Assembly: GCA_947044405.1 (NCBI GenBank)
Contig: CAMRHE010001106.1
Span: 1 to 64,000, forward strand
Direction of reading: 5' to 3'
DNA: 64,000 nt
Source of the DNA: Leptodactylus fallax
Lineage: Eukaryota; Chordata; Amphibia; Anura; Leptodactylidae
The first letter of the stretch is position 1. The number at the start of each line of letters is the position of its first letter. This document shows, one piece after another, positions 11,258-22,500 of the stretch. A program made the translations under genes and the position numbers. The notes beneath the pieces are model-generated. The model was not told where the DNA came from and did not search any database. It saw only the letters and a list, made by a program, of their open reading frames with translations.

Positions 11258-11344
11258 ATTCAGAAGATCCTGTCCCCTGTCTGCCTAGCCATCGCCCTGA
11301 AGGAAGTCAAGCATCATTATCTTGTCAGCCTGAGACTGTGGAGA
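11258..11344 (+). repeat. 87-bp internal LTR remnant at the broken 3' end of copy 1
   Basis: The sequence after TTACCTCA jumps into the middle of the LTR (matching about 45189-45275, from TTCAGAAGATCC to GACTGTGGAGA) and then into unrelated DNA. The polypurine tract, the first ~410 bp and the last ~620 bp of the 3' LTR are missing. Confidence 0.88.
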
Positions 11345-12914
11345 TTTATTTTATAATATTGTGAATTTTATAATTTGCAGGAATTTCCATGTTTGGAATG
11401 AGAGTTGGTTCTCTAGGAAGGAATTGGGTCCTCAGTAATGGAGGATGGCAAGTGCTGATGCCACACCACAAGAACTAAGCGGTGGAGGTACAGGATGAGT
11501 CGATGCTTCTCAACACATTTCTCAAGCTCCCCTGACCAGGCCATTTTCCTTGGTTCATGACCAGACACACATTTTTTTTTTTTTTTTTTGTTGTTTGGGT
11601 ATATGCGGTTTAGAGGGCTATAAACATTTTTTCTTTTGGGTCACTGAAATAATTTTTATGCTTTTTTTTTTCACATAGGAATTATAGGTTTAATTTGTAT
11701 GTTTTTAATTTATTTTTTGTTTAATATCTGGATAAATGTAGAAAAAGGGGAGGAAAGTATGTCTGATTTTCATCTTTTTAAATGATCGTAAAGTATTAAA
11801 AAAAAAAATTAAAAATTAAAATTATTTTTTTATATTATTCCTTTAGATAGGTGGGACATACTGTGTCGCCAGGTTTAGCCAGGAACTCTGCGATGTGAGA
11901 GTGTGGTAGTGACACTATTTTTTTTTATTTTACTCTGTTTTTATTTGTCTTAATATTTTTTATTGTAATTGTTTTTTTTACACATGATGTCCTCCATTAG
12001 GTAATAATAGACCTTTGGGAGGCATTTCAACATTTTTTGTTTTATTTTCCCCTATAAGTTGTGCTGATAGGTTGAAATGCAATGTAGAGTTGACTTGGGA
12101 CCTCTGTGACCTGTCATGGGGTACTGTAGTTCCCAGCTCCTGGCGGGTTAACATGACTGTAGGGCCAGATAGAAAGGGATGGCATTAAATTTCCCCAGAC
12201 TTTTTCTGAGATGTCTGGTTGTTATCACAACCAATCCCTGCTGTTAAAGCTGCGGCACGATCTCATGCAGTTGCTTAAGAGAAGGCTCACAGCACAACTC
12301 CCGCCGTGTGACGAAAGATCGCCATGTCACCCTGCAACCCGTTCACTCATGTTAATGAATGGAATGGTGTTGCGACCCTGAGGGTTCCAAGACTTCCAGT
12401 CTGAAAACATTGCTCCAATTCTTTGCGAAAGTCCCAGCACCCTCAGGTTATAATGCGATTTCATTCACCAACAATTTATCTTTGGTCAGGCCGTGTGGCC
12501 CTAGCCTATATCTACAAGGATGAACATGGCCCACTTACTGACCAACCGTTCACTTTATATGTCCAGGTGGTCAGCAAATAGTTAAAGGGGAGGTCTGTTT
12601 GGACAATCCTTACGAGTCCCTCAGCACAAGGCAGATCAGAAAACGTCCTCCTGGGATCCTCAGAGATTGGGCATTATCTGACAATAAGTGCTCAGTTCCT
12701 CTGCAGTGCCTCAACAGGGAATACAAAGCATTACACATTCGGATCAATAAGTTGTCTATGTAATGCATGACAGGTCCTCCAGAGCTCTGGCCAAGATTTT
12801 GAGATCCTGAAGACCTATTATTTCAGAATTCCTGAAGATGCTGCATATGAAAATAAGTTTTCTACACTGTATAACCCCTTTAAGTTAAGGACTATATATC
12901 TGCTTCTTCCACAG
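11345..12914. other. Non-coding, AT-rich; intron or upstream flank of the transglutaminase gene
   Basis: No gene is supported. The stretch is T-rich with poly-T runs near 11571-11590 and A/T tracts near 11800-11830. I looked for an upstream transglutaminase exon with the catalytic Cys (GQCWVF-type) and did not see one. Confidence 0.6.
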
Positions 12915-13161
12915 GTGAGCTCACTGCTGTGCTCAATTATGTCCATGCCACTGAAGAAGGCTACATTAATCTTGACTATGATGGCCCGTTTCCATTTGGT
13001 CAGAGGTTAATGCCGACCGCATTACATGGGTTCACTATGACAAGGATCAGCGGGGAGAAGGTATAAGCACCGACATCGAATTTGTGGGGAAAATATCAGC
13101 ACCTGAGTCTAAAAGAGTGATGCACTGATCGATATTACAGACAGCTATAAATATCCAGAAG
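12915..13161 (+). pseudogene. Transglutaminase exon, catalytic core end (YKYPEG exon), frameshifted
   Basis: Transglutaminases cross-link proteins between Gln and Lys side chains; this exon corresponds to the end of the catalytic core. Translated in pieces it gives NLDYDGPF, then SEVNADRITW, then DITDSYKYPEG, in the family's order. The pieces lie in different frames: one shift falls at TTTGGTCAG (about 13000) and one near 13090, and stops TGA and TAA follow near 13105. The acceptor CTTCCACAG precedes 12915. At the other end the sequence after CCAGAAG is GCATGT, so the donor is GC rather than GT. This is either a decayed exon or poor sequence. Family assignment is firm. Confidence 0.75.
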
Positions 13162-15182
13162 GCATGTCCGATGAAGATCACTTCTGTTACATTTATTGAT
13201 GCTATATACGGCACTATGATAAAGTATTTGCTCTGTATCATTGCATATTTATGTTCCTGTGCGTGTTTAGTGCTGGAACCCTTGCTTTGGCGCAGGGTAG
13301 TTTGGGCGCTATCACTTGGCACCTTTTTTCATATTTCCATCTACGCTTTCAAAAATTCTTAACTTAGCTTTGTCTTTTGCAGGGAGAGTTGTGTTCTTAG
13401 CTGCTTCAAGTGGCAGCGTTTTTAATAGCTTTTATTAAGATTTTTTGAGGGTCTGCATGAAAAACTGTAATTGTAACATTATTTTTGTGTTTTGTTTTAT
13501 GGTGTTCACTCTCCATGGCCATTTTTTTCTGTTGGGTCATAATGATTAAGGCAATGCCATATTTATATTGGTTTTTATTATGTTTTACAACTATTACTAA
13601 ATAAATGGCCATTTTGTGGAAAAACGTGTTTGGGTAGCGGGCACCGAAATCTGGTGCCCATAAGTTTTTCAGCTTTTTGGGTGACAGAGCGAGGGCTCTT
13701 TTTGGTACCATTTTCGATTGCTTTTTTGGGGGAAGTGACCAAACACATTAACTTGTGCATTGCAGTTTTTATTTTTTTTCTATAGAATCTACCATGGTGA
13801 TATTATTATTGCATAGTGTCACACTCTGACACACACGGCCATGTTTGTCTGTGTTACCTGTGTACATTGTTTATTTTTAAAATGGGAAAGAAGTTTTTAA
13901 TTTTTTTTTTATACTTTTTTTATTTCAAAAACTTTTTTTTTTTTTTTTTTTACTTTCCCACCAGGGGACTTGAAATCTTTTTAGCCCTTGTACCATATAC
14001 TGCAATCACTGTGCATTGTAGCGCAGGCTAGGTTCCCTATGTGTTATAGGGAGAGGCTGCAGGAGGCTGACTTGACCTCCTGGCTGTAATGGCAAGCTCT
14101 TCGACCTCGCAATCTTATCATGGGTGACTTGAAGGAATGAAAGGTGGTTATCTCACCTCTTAACCAACCAAATGCCATGATCACTATTGATCACAGCATC
14201 TGTGGGGTTATGATGTTGGAGTTGGAGCATCTCGACCTGGAAGCCACATAGCAGACACATAATTGTAGGATAAGTCATAAATATCTGATCGGGTGGGAGG
14301 CTGACAGTCACCCCGTATGGAGTTGCGTCTGATGCCCTTACTATAGAGTGTAAAGAGCTCGCAGTATATAGCTGAATACACCTGTAGTGACCAGTCGCTG
14401 CCCCTGCAGCTCAGCTCCAATTGAGGTCATACTGTACAACAGCAGAGCAGGGAACTATCTGCTTTTGTGTACCCTAAAAGGTATGCTCACTAAATAGAAG
14501 CCCGGACAGTTGATTCGTGTGGGGGCCTGGACAACCCCTTTAAGTGATGGCCACCCAGTGTGCATGTTGTGAATTGCAGCCAGTTATAAATTTTGCTAAC
14601 ATATTGCAATATTGTATTGAATTAGTCTGATGAAAAATTTCAGGGCTTAACCATGTTAAAGGTGGTCACATCTGTAAATTGACATGTACATGATAATCTT
14701 TATTTAAAACAGACGCTGCTCTGTGCCTGTGAGGTACCAATGGGTCCTTAATACTGACCTATGACCGTGTATGCGGCCTATATTACATTTTATACATAAT
14801 ATACTGTAACATACAAATAATATCTTGGTTTTCTTCATACAGTGAATGCAAATAGTAAATATATTTTATTATATATTCTATATATTTTATTATAAATTAT
14901 TATATTTTATTTTTATTATAAAAAATGTAAATATATAAATTGAACAAACATTTTATGCTGCTGTCAGAGGCTCTGTTGAGATCCGCTGTCTGCAGTCTCG
15001 GAAGATTTGATGGAAGGAATAGCACCATCAAAGTGACAGAAAACCATGACAGAACTCTATGGACTCTGTGGTTAATCCAACGGTTATGTGACGGATTTAG
15101 CAGTGCGTTGCTACTTCAGTAGTGGAAATAAATGGAAGTCACAATGACATATAATGTTATTGAGTCACTTTGTCTTTCTGAG
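13162..15182. other. Intron-like non-coding region with poly-T and AT-rich stretches
   Basis: Contains poly-T tracts (13905-13950), an AT-rich stretch (14840-14940) and, at 14520-14545, a short GCCTGGACAACCCCTTTAA end typical of amphibian MITEs. I see no gene. Confidence 0.6.
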
Positions 15183-15547
15183 TCTGAAAAGAGAGGTCTG
15201 TTTACTTGAAAGCTCGTAAAAAGTTACTGGAGATGAGCATCATTAACAAGGACAGTCCCAAGAAGGAGGCATTGGAAAGAAACGAGCAAGAAAAGAACCG
15301 CTGGATCTGGTTCTGATGACCTAGATGAGAAGGAGGAAGAATTCGACATTCATGGCAGATTTGAGCTGAATTCATCCTCAGAGTTTGGAGCTGACATAAA
15401 GCTGACCCCCACATTTAAAGAATGTCAGCAAAACTAGTCACACCCTTAAAGTCAAGCTAAGCTCCTCTACCATTGAATATACCGGCAGACCAAAATTCTG
15501 AAGTATATTCTGATACCACCACCCTTACTGTGCCAGCCAAGAAAGGG
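15183..15547 (+). pseudogene. Transglutaminase exon, first beta-barrel, frameshifted
   Basis: Pieces in order are ERSVYLKARKKLLEM, an acidic linker GSGSDDLDEKEEEFD, FELNSSSEFGADIKLTPTFK, NVSKTSHTLKVKLSSSTIEY plus TGRPK, and SDTTTLTVPAKK. These fit the transglutaminase stretch after YKYPEG, running into the first C-terminal beta-barrel. At least three frame changes separate them: near 15190, near 15300, and near 15421 after TTTAAAG. A stop follows at about 15500. A usable acceptor TTTCTGAG precedes the exon, and a weak donor GTAACA follows. The order with the flanking exons is as in the family. The reading frame is broken in this assembly. Confidence 0.75.
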
Positions 15548-15727
15548 GTAACACACAACATCGCCACCAGCCATATTTACTCTACCCCCACTATACAAGC
15601 CTGATCTGAGTCCTGGGTGGCCCAAATATTAGTTGGTCTTACCCAGCTGCCATTTTTTGTTTTGTCCCTGGTGATTTAGTGGTTTAGTGTTTTATTGTAT
15701 TAATCTAGTGAGTTTTAATTTTTATTA

Positions 15728-15802
15728 TTTTTCCTTTATTACTGTACCTGGTTATCCAATGGCCTTTCCTTGTGGTCAAGCTTTTTAGTAGTAGATATAC
15801 AT
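15728..15802 (+). repeat. ~75-bp direct duplication, first copy
   Basis: TTTATTACTGTACCTGGTTATCCAATGG... with a GTAGTAGATATAC end is repeated at 16662-16735. The two copies bracket about 860 bp. Confidence 0.85.
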
Positions 15803-16661
15803 ATAATGTTAAAGACCAGTTAGTCTGAATACAGGAGGTCCAACCCTGCCTATAGCTCTATCAGGATTTATATCTAAATTCTATGAGGGAATTGATAGAG
15901 TAGAAAATAATAGAACTTCACTTTATTTCTTATATAAATAAAAATAAATATAAAATCGTATTAGAAAGATGAGACCACTAGTGCTCCCAAGTGCTACCAT
16001 GTGATTAGTGAAAAGAGAAGGGATGAGATCACATAAATTGTATATAGTGTGCACTACTGTTTATAGATGCCTAAAGCAGATATTAGCCCCGTTATTTTAT
16101 TTTCTAATGACCATAATAATGATAGGAACATGAGTCATATAATTAATAGCATTAGTGTCATTTAAAGGGATTTGTAAGAAGGGTAGCTAAAACAAACAAA
16201 CAGGGAGGGGTTAAGCAAACAAAGCAGGGGAGCTAAGACAAACAGACAGGGAGGGGTCTGCTTATATTCAGCAAAAGTCCACCTATTGCTTCTCATAACC
16301 GCTGAGATAGCGTCTACTCTGCCTGAGTGTATAAATATAGCCTGGTGCCTCAAATAAAGCCTCAAATGTATATGGACACACAGTCAAAGTCAGACCTGTG
16401 TGTCACCTGGCACTGAGGATTCACCAGATACACTTCACTGGCAGGTTATAGCGGAATACACCCTCATAGGGTAATTTTGTCAGCACCCCACAGCCTCCCA
16501 GCACCCTTTCCCTACACCCCCATCTGACACCTATAGCACACATTTAAAAGTCTCTCCCTAAGTGCTAAAGAGTTAAAAAAAAAATCCCCACGCGTTTCAC
16601 CAGCCATTGCTGGATCATCAGGGGACTAAATAAGTATAACCTCTCAGTCTGAGAGTGAAAT
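15803..16661. repeat. Interval between the direct duplications, with a dispersed-repeat motif
   Basis: No gene. It contains a short AAACAAACAGGGAGGGG tandem (16188-16258) and, at 16580-16625, CACGCGTTTCACCAG...GGATCATCAGGGGACT, a motif I recognise from dispersed amphibian repeats. It may be an insertion bounded by duplicated target DNA. Confidence 0.45.
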
Positions 16662-16735
16662 ATTTTTCTTTTATTACTGTACCTGGTTATCCAATGGCCT
16701 TTCCTTGTGGTCAAGCTTTTTTAGTAGTAGATATA
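16662..16735 (+). repeat. ~75-bp direct duplication, second copy
   Basis: Near-identical to 15728-15802. A Tc1-like end starts directly after it. Confidence 0.85.
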
Positions 16736-16955
16736 CAGTGCTGTGCAAAAAAATTTAGGCAGATATGGAAAAAATGCAGCAAAGCAAGAAATAGAAGGGT
16801 TACTAGCTTATTTTTCTCAATTAACAAAATGAAGTGAATGTAGAAAAGAGAATTCTTAATCCCATCAATATTTGGCATGACCTTTGCCCTTTGCCTTTTA
16901 TCAATTCTTCTCAGTACACTTGTAGACAGTTTTTTGAGGAACTCGGCAGGGTCAG
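16736..16955 (-). mobile_element. Tc1-like transposon end fragment
   Basis: Begins after TA with CAGTGCTGTGCAAAAAAATT, a Tc1-type terminal repeat. It continues with an untranslated stretch also seen at 43257-43400 (GAAATAGAAGGGTTA...CAATTAACAAAATGAAG). It ends within GAGGAACTCGGCAGGG, the antisense of a transposase C-terminus. Only the 3' end of the element remains. Confidence 0.75.
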
Positions 16956-17429
16956 TGGCGTAATTGTCGGTAGTAGCAGGGCCCAGGACCTTAGGGGGCC
17001 CAATGGGCGCCTGATACTTTTTTTTTATAGGCCATTACCTGCTGGAGCTTCTCGTAAGCATGAGCAGGGATCGGTAAGTAAGACCACAAGTCCATGACAA
17101 GAGTATTTGTTGGACGAACCCCAACAAATACTGCTATTATTATACTCTGGAGTCTTTTCAGACCCCAGAGTATAATGATCGGAGGCCTAGGGGAGGTGAG
17201 CTGACATAAAAACCAGTGTTACCCACCTCTCCTGCGCTCCAGCGTGACTCACTGCAATCCTCAGCCGGGCCTACGTCACGCCTGCGCCGACATTGAAGAG
17301 GGCTAAAAGCAGCAGGGGAGTGAACCAGAGCCCAGGAGAGATGAGTACCACTGGTTTTTATGTCTGTCACCTCCCCTGGGTCTCTATTCTGAAAAGATCC
17401 CAGAGTATAATAGTTCGTGGGTGGTCCAC
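16956..17429. repeat. Dispersed repeat with TATACTCTGG hairpins
   Basis: Contains hairpins TATTTGTTGG...CCAACAAATA (17104-17130) and ATTATACTCTGGAGTC...GACCCCAGAGTATAAT (17137-17176), plus a further CCCAGAGTATAAT at 17399-17411. Related pieces occur at 19680, 23140-23430, 39567-39840, 59228-59272 and 62429-62765. No gene. Confidence 0.7.
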
Positions 17430-18075
17430 TGTGGGACATAATACTGTGTGCAGGTGCCCCTGTGAGGAATAATACTGGATGCAGGGGCCCTTGAGGGACA
17501 TAATATTTGTGTGGAGGGGCCCAATATGGGGCATAATACCATGTGGAGGGGCCACTGTTGGACATTATACTGTGGCATGGGCCACTGTGGGACATAATAC
17601 TGTGTATGGGCCACTGTGACACATAAATCTGTGTGGAGGGGGCCACTATGAAGTGTAATACTGTGTGCAGGGGCCACTGTGGGACATAATAGTATGTGGA
17701 GGGGCCAATGTGGGACATAATACTGTGTGGAGGGGCCACTATTGGGCGTAATACTATGTGCAGGGGCCACTGTGGGACATAATACTGTGTGCAGGGGCAA
17801 GTGGGACATTACACTATGTGCAGGGGCCACTGTGAGACATAATTCTGTGTGCAGGGGCCACTGTAGGACATTACACTGTGTAGTGGGACCACTGTGGGAC
17901 ATAATACTGTATGCATGGGCCACTGTGGGACATAATACTGTGTGCAGGAGCCACTGTGGGACATTATACCTGTGAAGGCCACTGTGAGACATAATTCTGT
18001 GTGCAGGGGCCAAAGTGGGACATAATACTGTGTGGAGGGGCTACAGTGAGACATAACACTGTGCAGGGGCAAGTT
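17430..18075. repeat. ~30-bp minisatellite (GGGGCCACTGTGGGACATAA units)
   Basis: About 20 degenerate units of GGGGCCACTGTGGGACATAA plus TACTGTGTGCA/GGA, of variable length. The same unit recurs at 62550-62720. Open frames on both strands are repeat-generated. Confidence 0.93.
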
Positions 18076-19040
18076 TATGGAAAAATATTGTCGGCGGGGG
18101 GGGGCTTTCCTTATCGCCCAGCAATGACGCTGACCTATGAGGAACGCCTTTCTGACAGTGGGGAGATATTGGTGCCAAAACTAATGGCACTGATATTTCC
18201 AGCACAAGGGCACATACGGGGAAAGTATGTTGGCTTTCTAGTGGTATATAATACCAGAAATCTTTGCGGACATGAAAGGTCCTCTTTAAAGAAAGAATGG
18301 CTGAATGCTTCGTTCATTAATTTCATATTTTGGAGTTTTGGACTACCTTGTACCAAAAAACAATAAAAACTTTGAAGCCGTAGCAGTGCACACCACACAC
18401 AGCAGTGATACATGCACTCCATGCCTATGTAATGAAATTAGAATATCTCTGACTACCGACTTTTACAAAATGCTGACTATAAAGTCAGTTTGAAATTAAG
18501 GTTTTACATTGCCACCTTATGGTTATGAATGGTGTTGCAACCATGTTTAAACAGTTTTTAGTAACCAGGTATCTGTGAGATTTGGACTATTGACTGATTT
18601 TAACTATTTAGTGACAGCTGCAGCTCACAAGATTGCATCCAACTCAATGTACTCATCAGGACTGCAGTTGCAGCTCAATAGTTTGCAAAAAGTTGCAGTG
18701 TAACCAAGTCATAATACCTTATAACCATACTTAGCAACATTTAAGGGAGACCTGTCCAGGAGAATGGCACCTCAGCACCACTAAGTCCACATCCCTTTTG
18801 AACATTGTCTTGGCCTCTTTTTCTTGTGATGTCATCATGAAATGTGCTGACTACGCCCCATTTTTGGACTTGACCAGCACATAAAGTGCCCAAGTCACCT
18901 ATAAAACGACTGCAAAAGCATTCTGCTGGCCATGTTTGCCATCTCTTCCGGGAGTCTGGGAGGTCACCTCAGACACTTGTGAAGGCCAAATCCATCTGCA
19001 TATAACCCCCTATATAACCCTATATACTTGTTCATTGCAG
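18076..19040. other. Intron-like non-coding DNA with a MITE-like piece
   Basis: 18110-18300 (ATTTCCAGCACAAGGGCACA...GAAAGGTCCTCTTTAAA) resembles dispersed amphibian repeats. The rest shows no gene. Confidence 0.5.
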
Positions 19041-19199
19041 AGAAAAAGCATTCTTTAAGCATACCGGCTGCAGATTACGAAGACTATTTGACAAGCCATA
19101 ACCTTATGGAAGTTGTGGCAATATGTGAAATGAAAAACAAAAAAGAAAATGCTTGTTCGTAAAGTCATCCCTATTGTGAGGCCTCCTCTGGACATACAG
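19041..19199 (+). pseudogene. Transglutaminase exon between the two beta-barrels, one frameshift
   Basis: After the acceptor TTCATTGCAG the sequence reads IPAADYEDYLTSHNLMEVVA and ICEMKNKKE. After one base of frame change in an A-rich run near 19135-19150 it reads KKMLVRKVIPIVRPPLDIQ. It ends at CAG with donor GTAAAA at 19200. The block matches the transglutaminase stretch that closes the first C-terminal beta-barrel. It ends in phase 0, exactly the phase at which the exon at 20307 begins, which supports these being exons of one gene. The single frameshift lies beside A6 and A4 runs, so a sequencing error is possible. Confidence 0.78.
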
Positions 19200-20306
19200 G
19201 TAAAACAAACAACCCGAAATACAGTATATGATACTAAAAGTAGTTATGATGGGAACTTTAGTGGGGTGTTATGTCTGAAATAACCATAAAGCATCCATAT
19301 AAGACTTGAAAAACATGGCAGTTTTCTTAAAGAAACAGTGACATTCTTGTCCATAGGATGTTCAGAAGGGGAGCTTCAGAAACGGCTGCCATATCAAATG
19401 CAGACAGACTGCACAGGAGCTCTGAGAGTGCTATACTCATATTTTAAGCCAATTTAAGGTGTGGTTCAACCCGAAACAAATCTTGGACCTGAGCCATCCG
19501 AATCTGAGTGTGTCCAGTTAAATTCTGTTGTAGGGGCTGTTACTCTCATACTGCACATAGGGTGTCTTGTGTCAAGGGGCTTGAATGTCCACTTGCCTGA
19601 AGTAAGGATGAACAAATTAGTTACAAATTTTCCAAAAATTTCAGTTTTGGCCAAACCTGAGATTTTTGGGGTTCGCCACAAATCATTATTATACTCTGGG
19701 GTTTGAGGAGAATAATAACTGGAGGCAACTCATATTCACCTTTTCTCTCCTCTTGGGGTCTCTGCCATGGCGTCCAGTCTTCATTCCTGGGTGTTCTCGT
19801 TGTCTTCTGGCCTCCTCTGTGACTTCAGTGGTCCTAGGTCACCACTGTTGACCGATGTCTGAAGAGACCCTTGAGTTTGGTTTGGACCAAACAAGTGCAG
19901 GCGTACCTCGCAGGTACCTGGAAGACAAATCTTGAAAGGTTTTCCCATGACTAGCCTGAAGCATTTACCCTACTTTGACTAGAAATACTGAACTTAGACT
20001 AATACAAATTCTCGGGCAGATATGGATCATGGCAAAATAACCCAACAACTTCAATGCTTCCCCATGTTAAACACTGCAACCATTTAAAAAAAAAAAAAAT
20101 CTATATTTCAATGTATATTTTCTGCTGTTTGGCGTCTGTCATGCTATTCCATTTAAAATCAATAGTTTCTGGATAGTTTGTCACATTGCGCCATTGAAAC
20201 AACCTTGTGCCCACTATAGGCAGAGTGAGGTAACTGCAATATATTGTATAAGTATTAACTGGCAAAAATTACTATTAATCACTTTAATATAAATTGTCTT
20301 TCCCAG
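19200..20306. other. Intron of the transglutaminase gene with a repeat fragment
   Basis: Bounded by GTAAAA and TTTCCCAG. 19605-19860 contains the dispersed TATACTCTGGGG repeat. No gene. Confidence 0.65.
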
Positions 20307-20440
20307 ATCTACAGCTATGCCTTTGTGAATAACCCATTGGAGGTAGAAATTACATACACCAATCCTTTATCTACCGCGCTGACTGATGGGGTCTTAGTCG
20401 TAGGCGGTAGCGGCTTGGTCAAGAAAACAATGAAGCGAAA
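20307..20440 (+). CDS. Transglutaminase exon, start of second beta-barrel (intact)
   Basis: 134 bp between acceptor TTTCCCAG and donor GTAAGT. It encodes IYSYAFVNNPLEVEITYTNP, then a short LSTALTDGVLVV stretch and GSGLVKKTMKRK, which matches the second C-terminal beta-barrel of transglutaminases (the NPLxxxLTDxxxxVxGSGL pattern). It begins in phase 0 and ends with two bases of a Lys codon; the next exon at 24489 supplies the third base. There are no frameshifts. This domain helps fold over the catalytic core in the closed enzyme. Which vertebrate transglutaminase paralogue it is cannot be told from this part. Confidence 0.87.
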
Positions 20441-20757
20441 GTAAGTAATTCTTGGAAATACCCTTAGTCCAAACAGACAACTCTGATGGCTCCAATTAGC
20501 ATCCTTTCATTTGTAAATGTGGCCATTGTCTGAGGAATCTGCAGGGGGCAATTGTGTTGATCCACCTCAGGTCTTGTAAGAGAGTGTAAACAAAAGAATG
20601 TAAGATGCTCTTGAGTGTGTCTGCCCATCCCCCAGCTGCATTGTTGTGCTGGGAATATGCATAAGGTTGCTAACACCTTAGCAAATTTGCATGCAGCCTT
20701 TTGTGCTGTGGGGGATGTGAAGGGACTGCTTCACCTATTTTGTTCACAAGAAACAAA

Positions 20758-20878
20758 ATGCAGAGAAGGCACACCATTCAACAGGCATTGGAACTGATCC
20801 TGAGCAACACCAACCCTTCTGACTCAGATGGAGAAGACATAGTCCTTCAACTGGATTCGGACTCTGAGCTGTCTTCAG
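20758..20878 (+). CDS. piggyBac transposase, first exon
   Basis: Starts ATG at 20758 (MQRRHTIQQALELIL) and runs to an acidic SDSDGEDIV-type stretch, as in piggyBac N-termini. It ends in a donor at 20879 (CAG|GTTAGA). After removing the 95-bp intron the frame continues without a stop into the exon at 20974. The intron call rests on splice-site sequence and frame, not on transcript evidence. Confidence 0.65.
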
Positions 20879-20973
20879 GTTAGATTTTTTCAAATTACCG
20901 ATTTTTATTTTCTGACTATCTTTTTTATTTAGAACCAAAACAAAATGTTAATTTGAAATTATTTATCTTGCAG

Positions 20974-22500
20974 ATGAGGAGACTCCTCCTCTACCAAAAA
21001 AGAGAGCTCGGTTGGCGAGTGAGCCGACAGAGACCGCAAAAGATGGCACAGTGTGGCGTGAAGTAGAAGTGGGGAAACGTCTCCATTTCACCCCAATAGA
21101 ACCGTACCCTACAGATGGAGAGCCAAGTGCTAAGGCCAGACGAAGAGTCCGGAGTCGCCTTCAGAGCTTCCTCTGTTTTATCACTCTTGACATGCTTCGT
21201 AGCATTCAAGAATGGACTACTCAATATGCACGTCACACGGAGCAGGTGGATTGGTTCATGGGTCTCCCGGAACTAATGGCATTTATTTCAGTCATTATCT
21301 TGCGGGGGGGTGACCAAGGTTCCATCACTACATGACAGCTGGTCAGCAAACCTAGCAAACCCAAGGATCATTGCAACTATGACCCGAAAACGCTTCCAAG
21401 ACATCATGCAACACCTACGCTTTGATGACATGTTCACACGCAGTGAGCGAGTGGAGACCGATAAGTTTGCTGCAATCTCCGATGTGTGGAGATCGTTTGT
21501 CACCAACTGCATCGCATCCTACAACCCTGGTCGACACATCACTATTGATGAACAGCTTTTCCCGTCAAAGACTCGCTGCTGTTTTCTGCAATACATTGCA
21601 ACAAAACCAGACAAGTTTGGCATCAAGTTTTGGGTGGCTTGCGACTTGAAATTAAAGTACATCTGTAATGTCCTCCCATATCTTGGCAAGGACCCCAGTC
21701 GTCCCAGCGGGGAGAGACTGTCTGAAACTGTAGTGATGAGGCTGATGGAACCATTCATGGACAAGGGCAGAACTGTAACCACGGACAATTTCTTTACATC
21801 ATTGTCACTTGCACAACGACTGCTTAGCCGGAAAACCACTATCCTCGGCACAGTCAACAAGAGTCGCCGGGAAATTCCTCAATCCGCTAGACAGATGGAC
21901 CGCACTGAATTCACCACTCAGGTGTTTTCAACCACTGGTGCCACACTGACAGTGTATGCACCCAAACGAAAGAAGGCCGTCTACATTCTCAGCAGCATGC
22001 ACAGCGTGGTTGAGACTGAGGATACCAACAAAAGGAAGCCAAACACGGTCACACAATACAACCACACAAAGTGCGGTGTGGATGTAATGGACCAAATGGT
22101 GCGGGAGTACAGCGTGCGTGCAGGAACACGGATTTGGCCAGTCGCCGTGATCTACAACATGATTGACATGGCAGCACTGAATGCTCATGTTCTTTATCAG
22201 GCATGCACTGGGGTGCAGGAGAGATGGGTGGACTTCCTGGTTGAGCTTGCAAAAGAGTTAGGTGGCTCTCATGTGACTGAAAAGAAGACATGCAAGGAGA
22301 AACTCCTTCGGCAACAACCTTCCACACCCAGCCCTGGCAAAAGGGCGAAGTGTCAGGTCAACCATCGATGCACGAACAATTGTGCAACTGAGAGATGTGT
22401 TGACTGCTACAAATACACTTGTGGCAAATGTACCAGGGACATACCCAGAAAGTGCCAGGTATGTTCCGACAGTGCAGACAGACTGCTGAGTGAGTGCTGA
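20974..22500 (+). pseudogene. piggyBac transposase, main exon, one frameshift in a G-run
   Basis: Encodes a PGBD-type cut-and-paste transposase. Order: acidic start, basic cluster KKRAR (nuclear import), the LPELMAFISVIIL helix block, then after 21310 the catalytic domain. That domain has TDNFFTS (first Asp) and KCGVDVMDQM (third Asp). The second catalytic Asp is not obvious in LSSMHSVVETED. The C-terminus is Cys-rich (CTNNCATERCVDC...CGKC...CQVC), the zinc-binding domain of the family. One surplus G in the run at 21303-21309 breaks the frame; all else is open to the stop at 22498-22500. The element lies in the last transglutaminase intron, same strand. Confidence 0.88.

Larger units (their letters stand above)
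3917..11344 (+). mobile_element. Ty3/gypsy element A, copy 1 (damaged, 3'-truncated)
   Basis: Layout: complete 5' LTR, primer-binding site, leader, gag, -1 overlapping pol, then a 3' non-coding region ending in an 87-bp LTR remnant instead of a full 3' LTR. It is closely related to the intact copy at 44776-52932. Compared with that copy, its leader has an extra 455 bp and its pol carries two single-base insertions and one nonsense change. It cannot transpose on its own. The left flank is the 36-bp minisatellite region; no target duplication can be tested because the right end is lost. Confidence 0.93.

Noticed and set aside
13816..14031. Phe-rich 71-codon frame
   Set aside because: Generated by poly-T tracts in an intron-like region.
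17158..18072. His/Ser/Pro-rich frames on the - strand of the GGGGCCACT minisatellite
   Set aside because: Repeat-derived, several overlapping frames, no conserved start.
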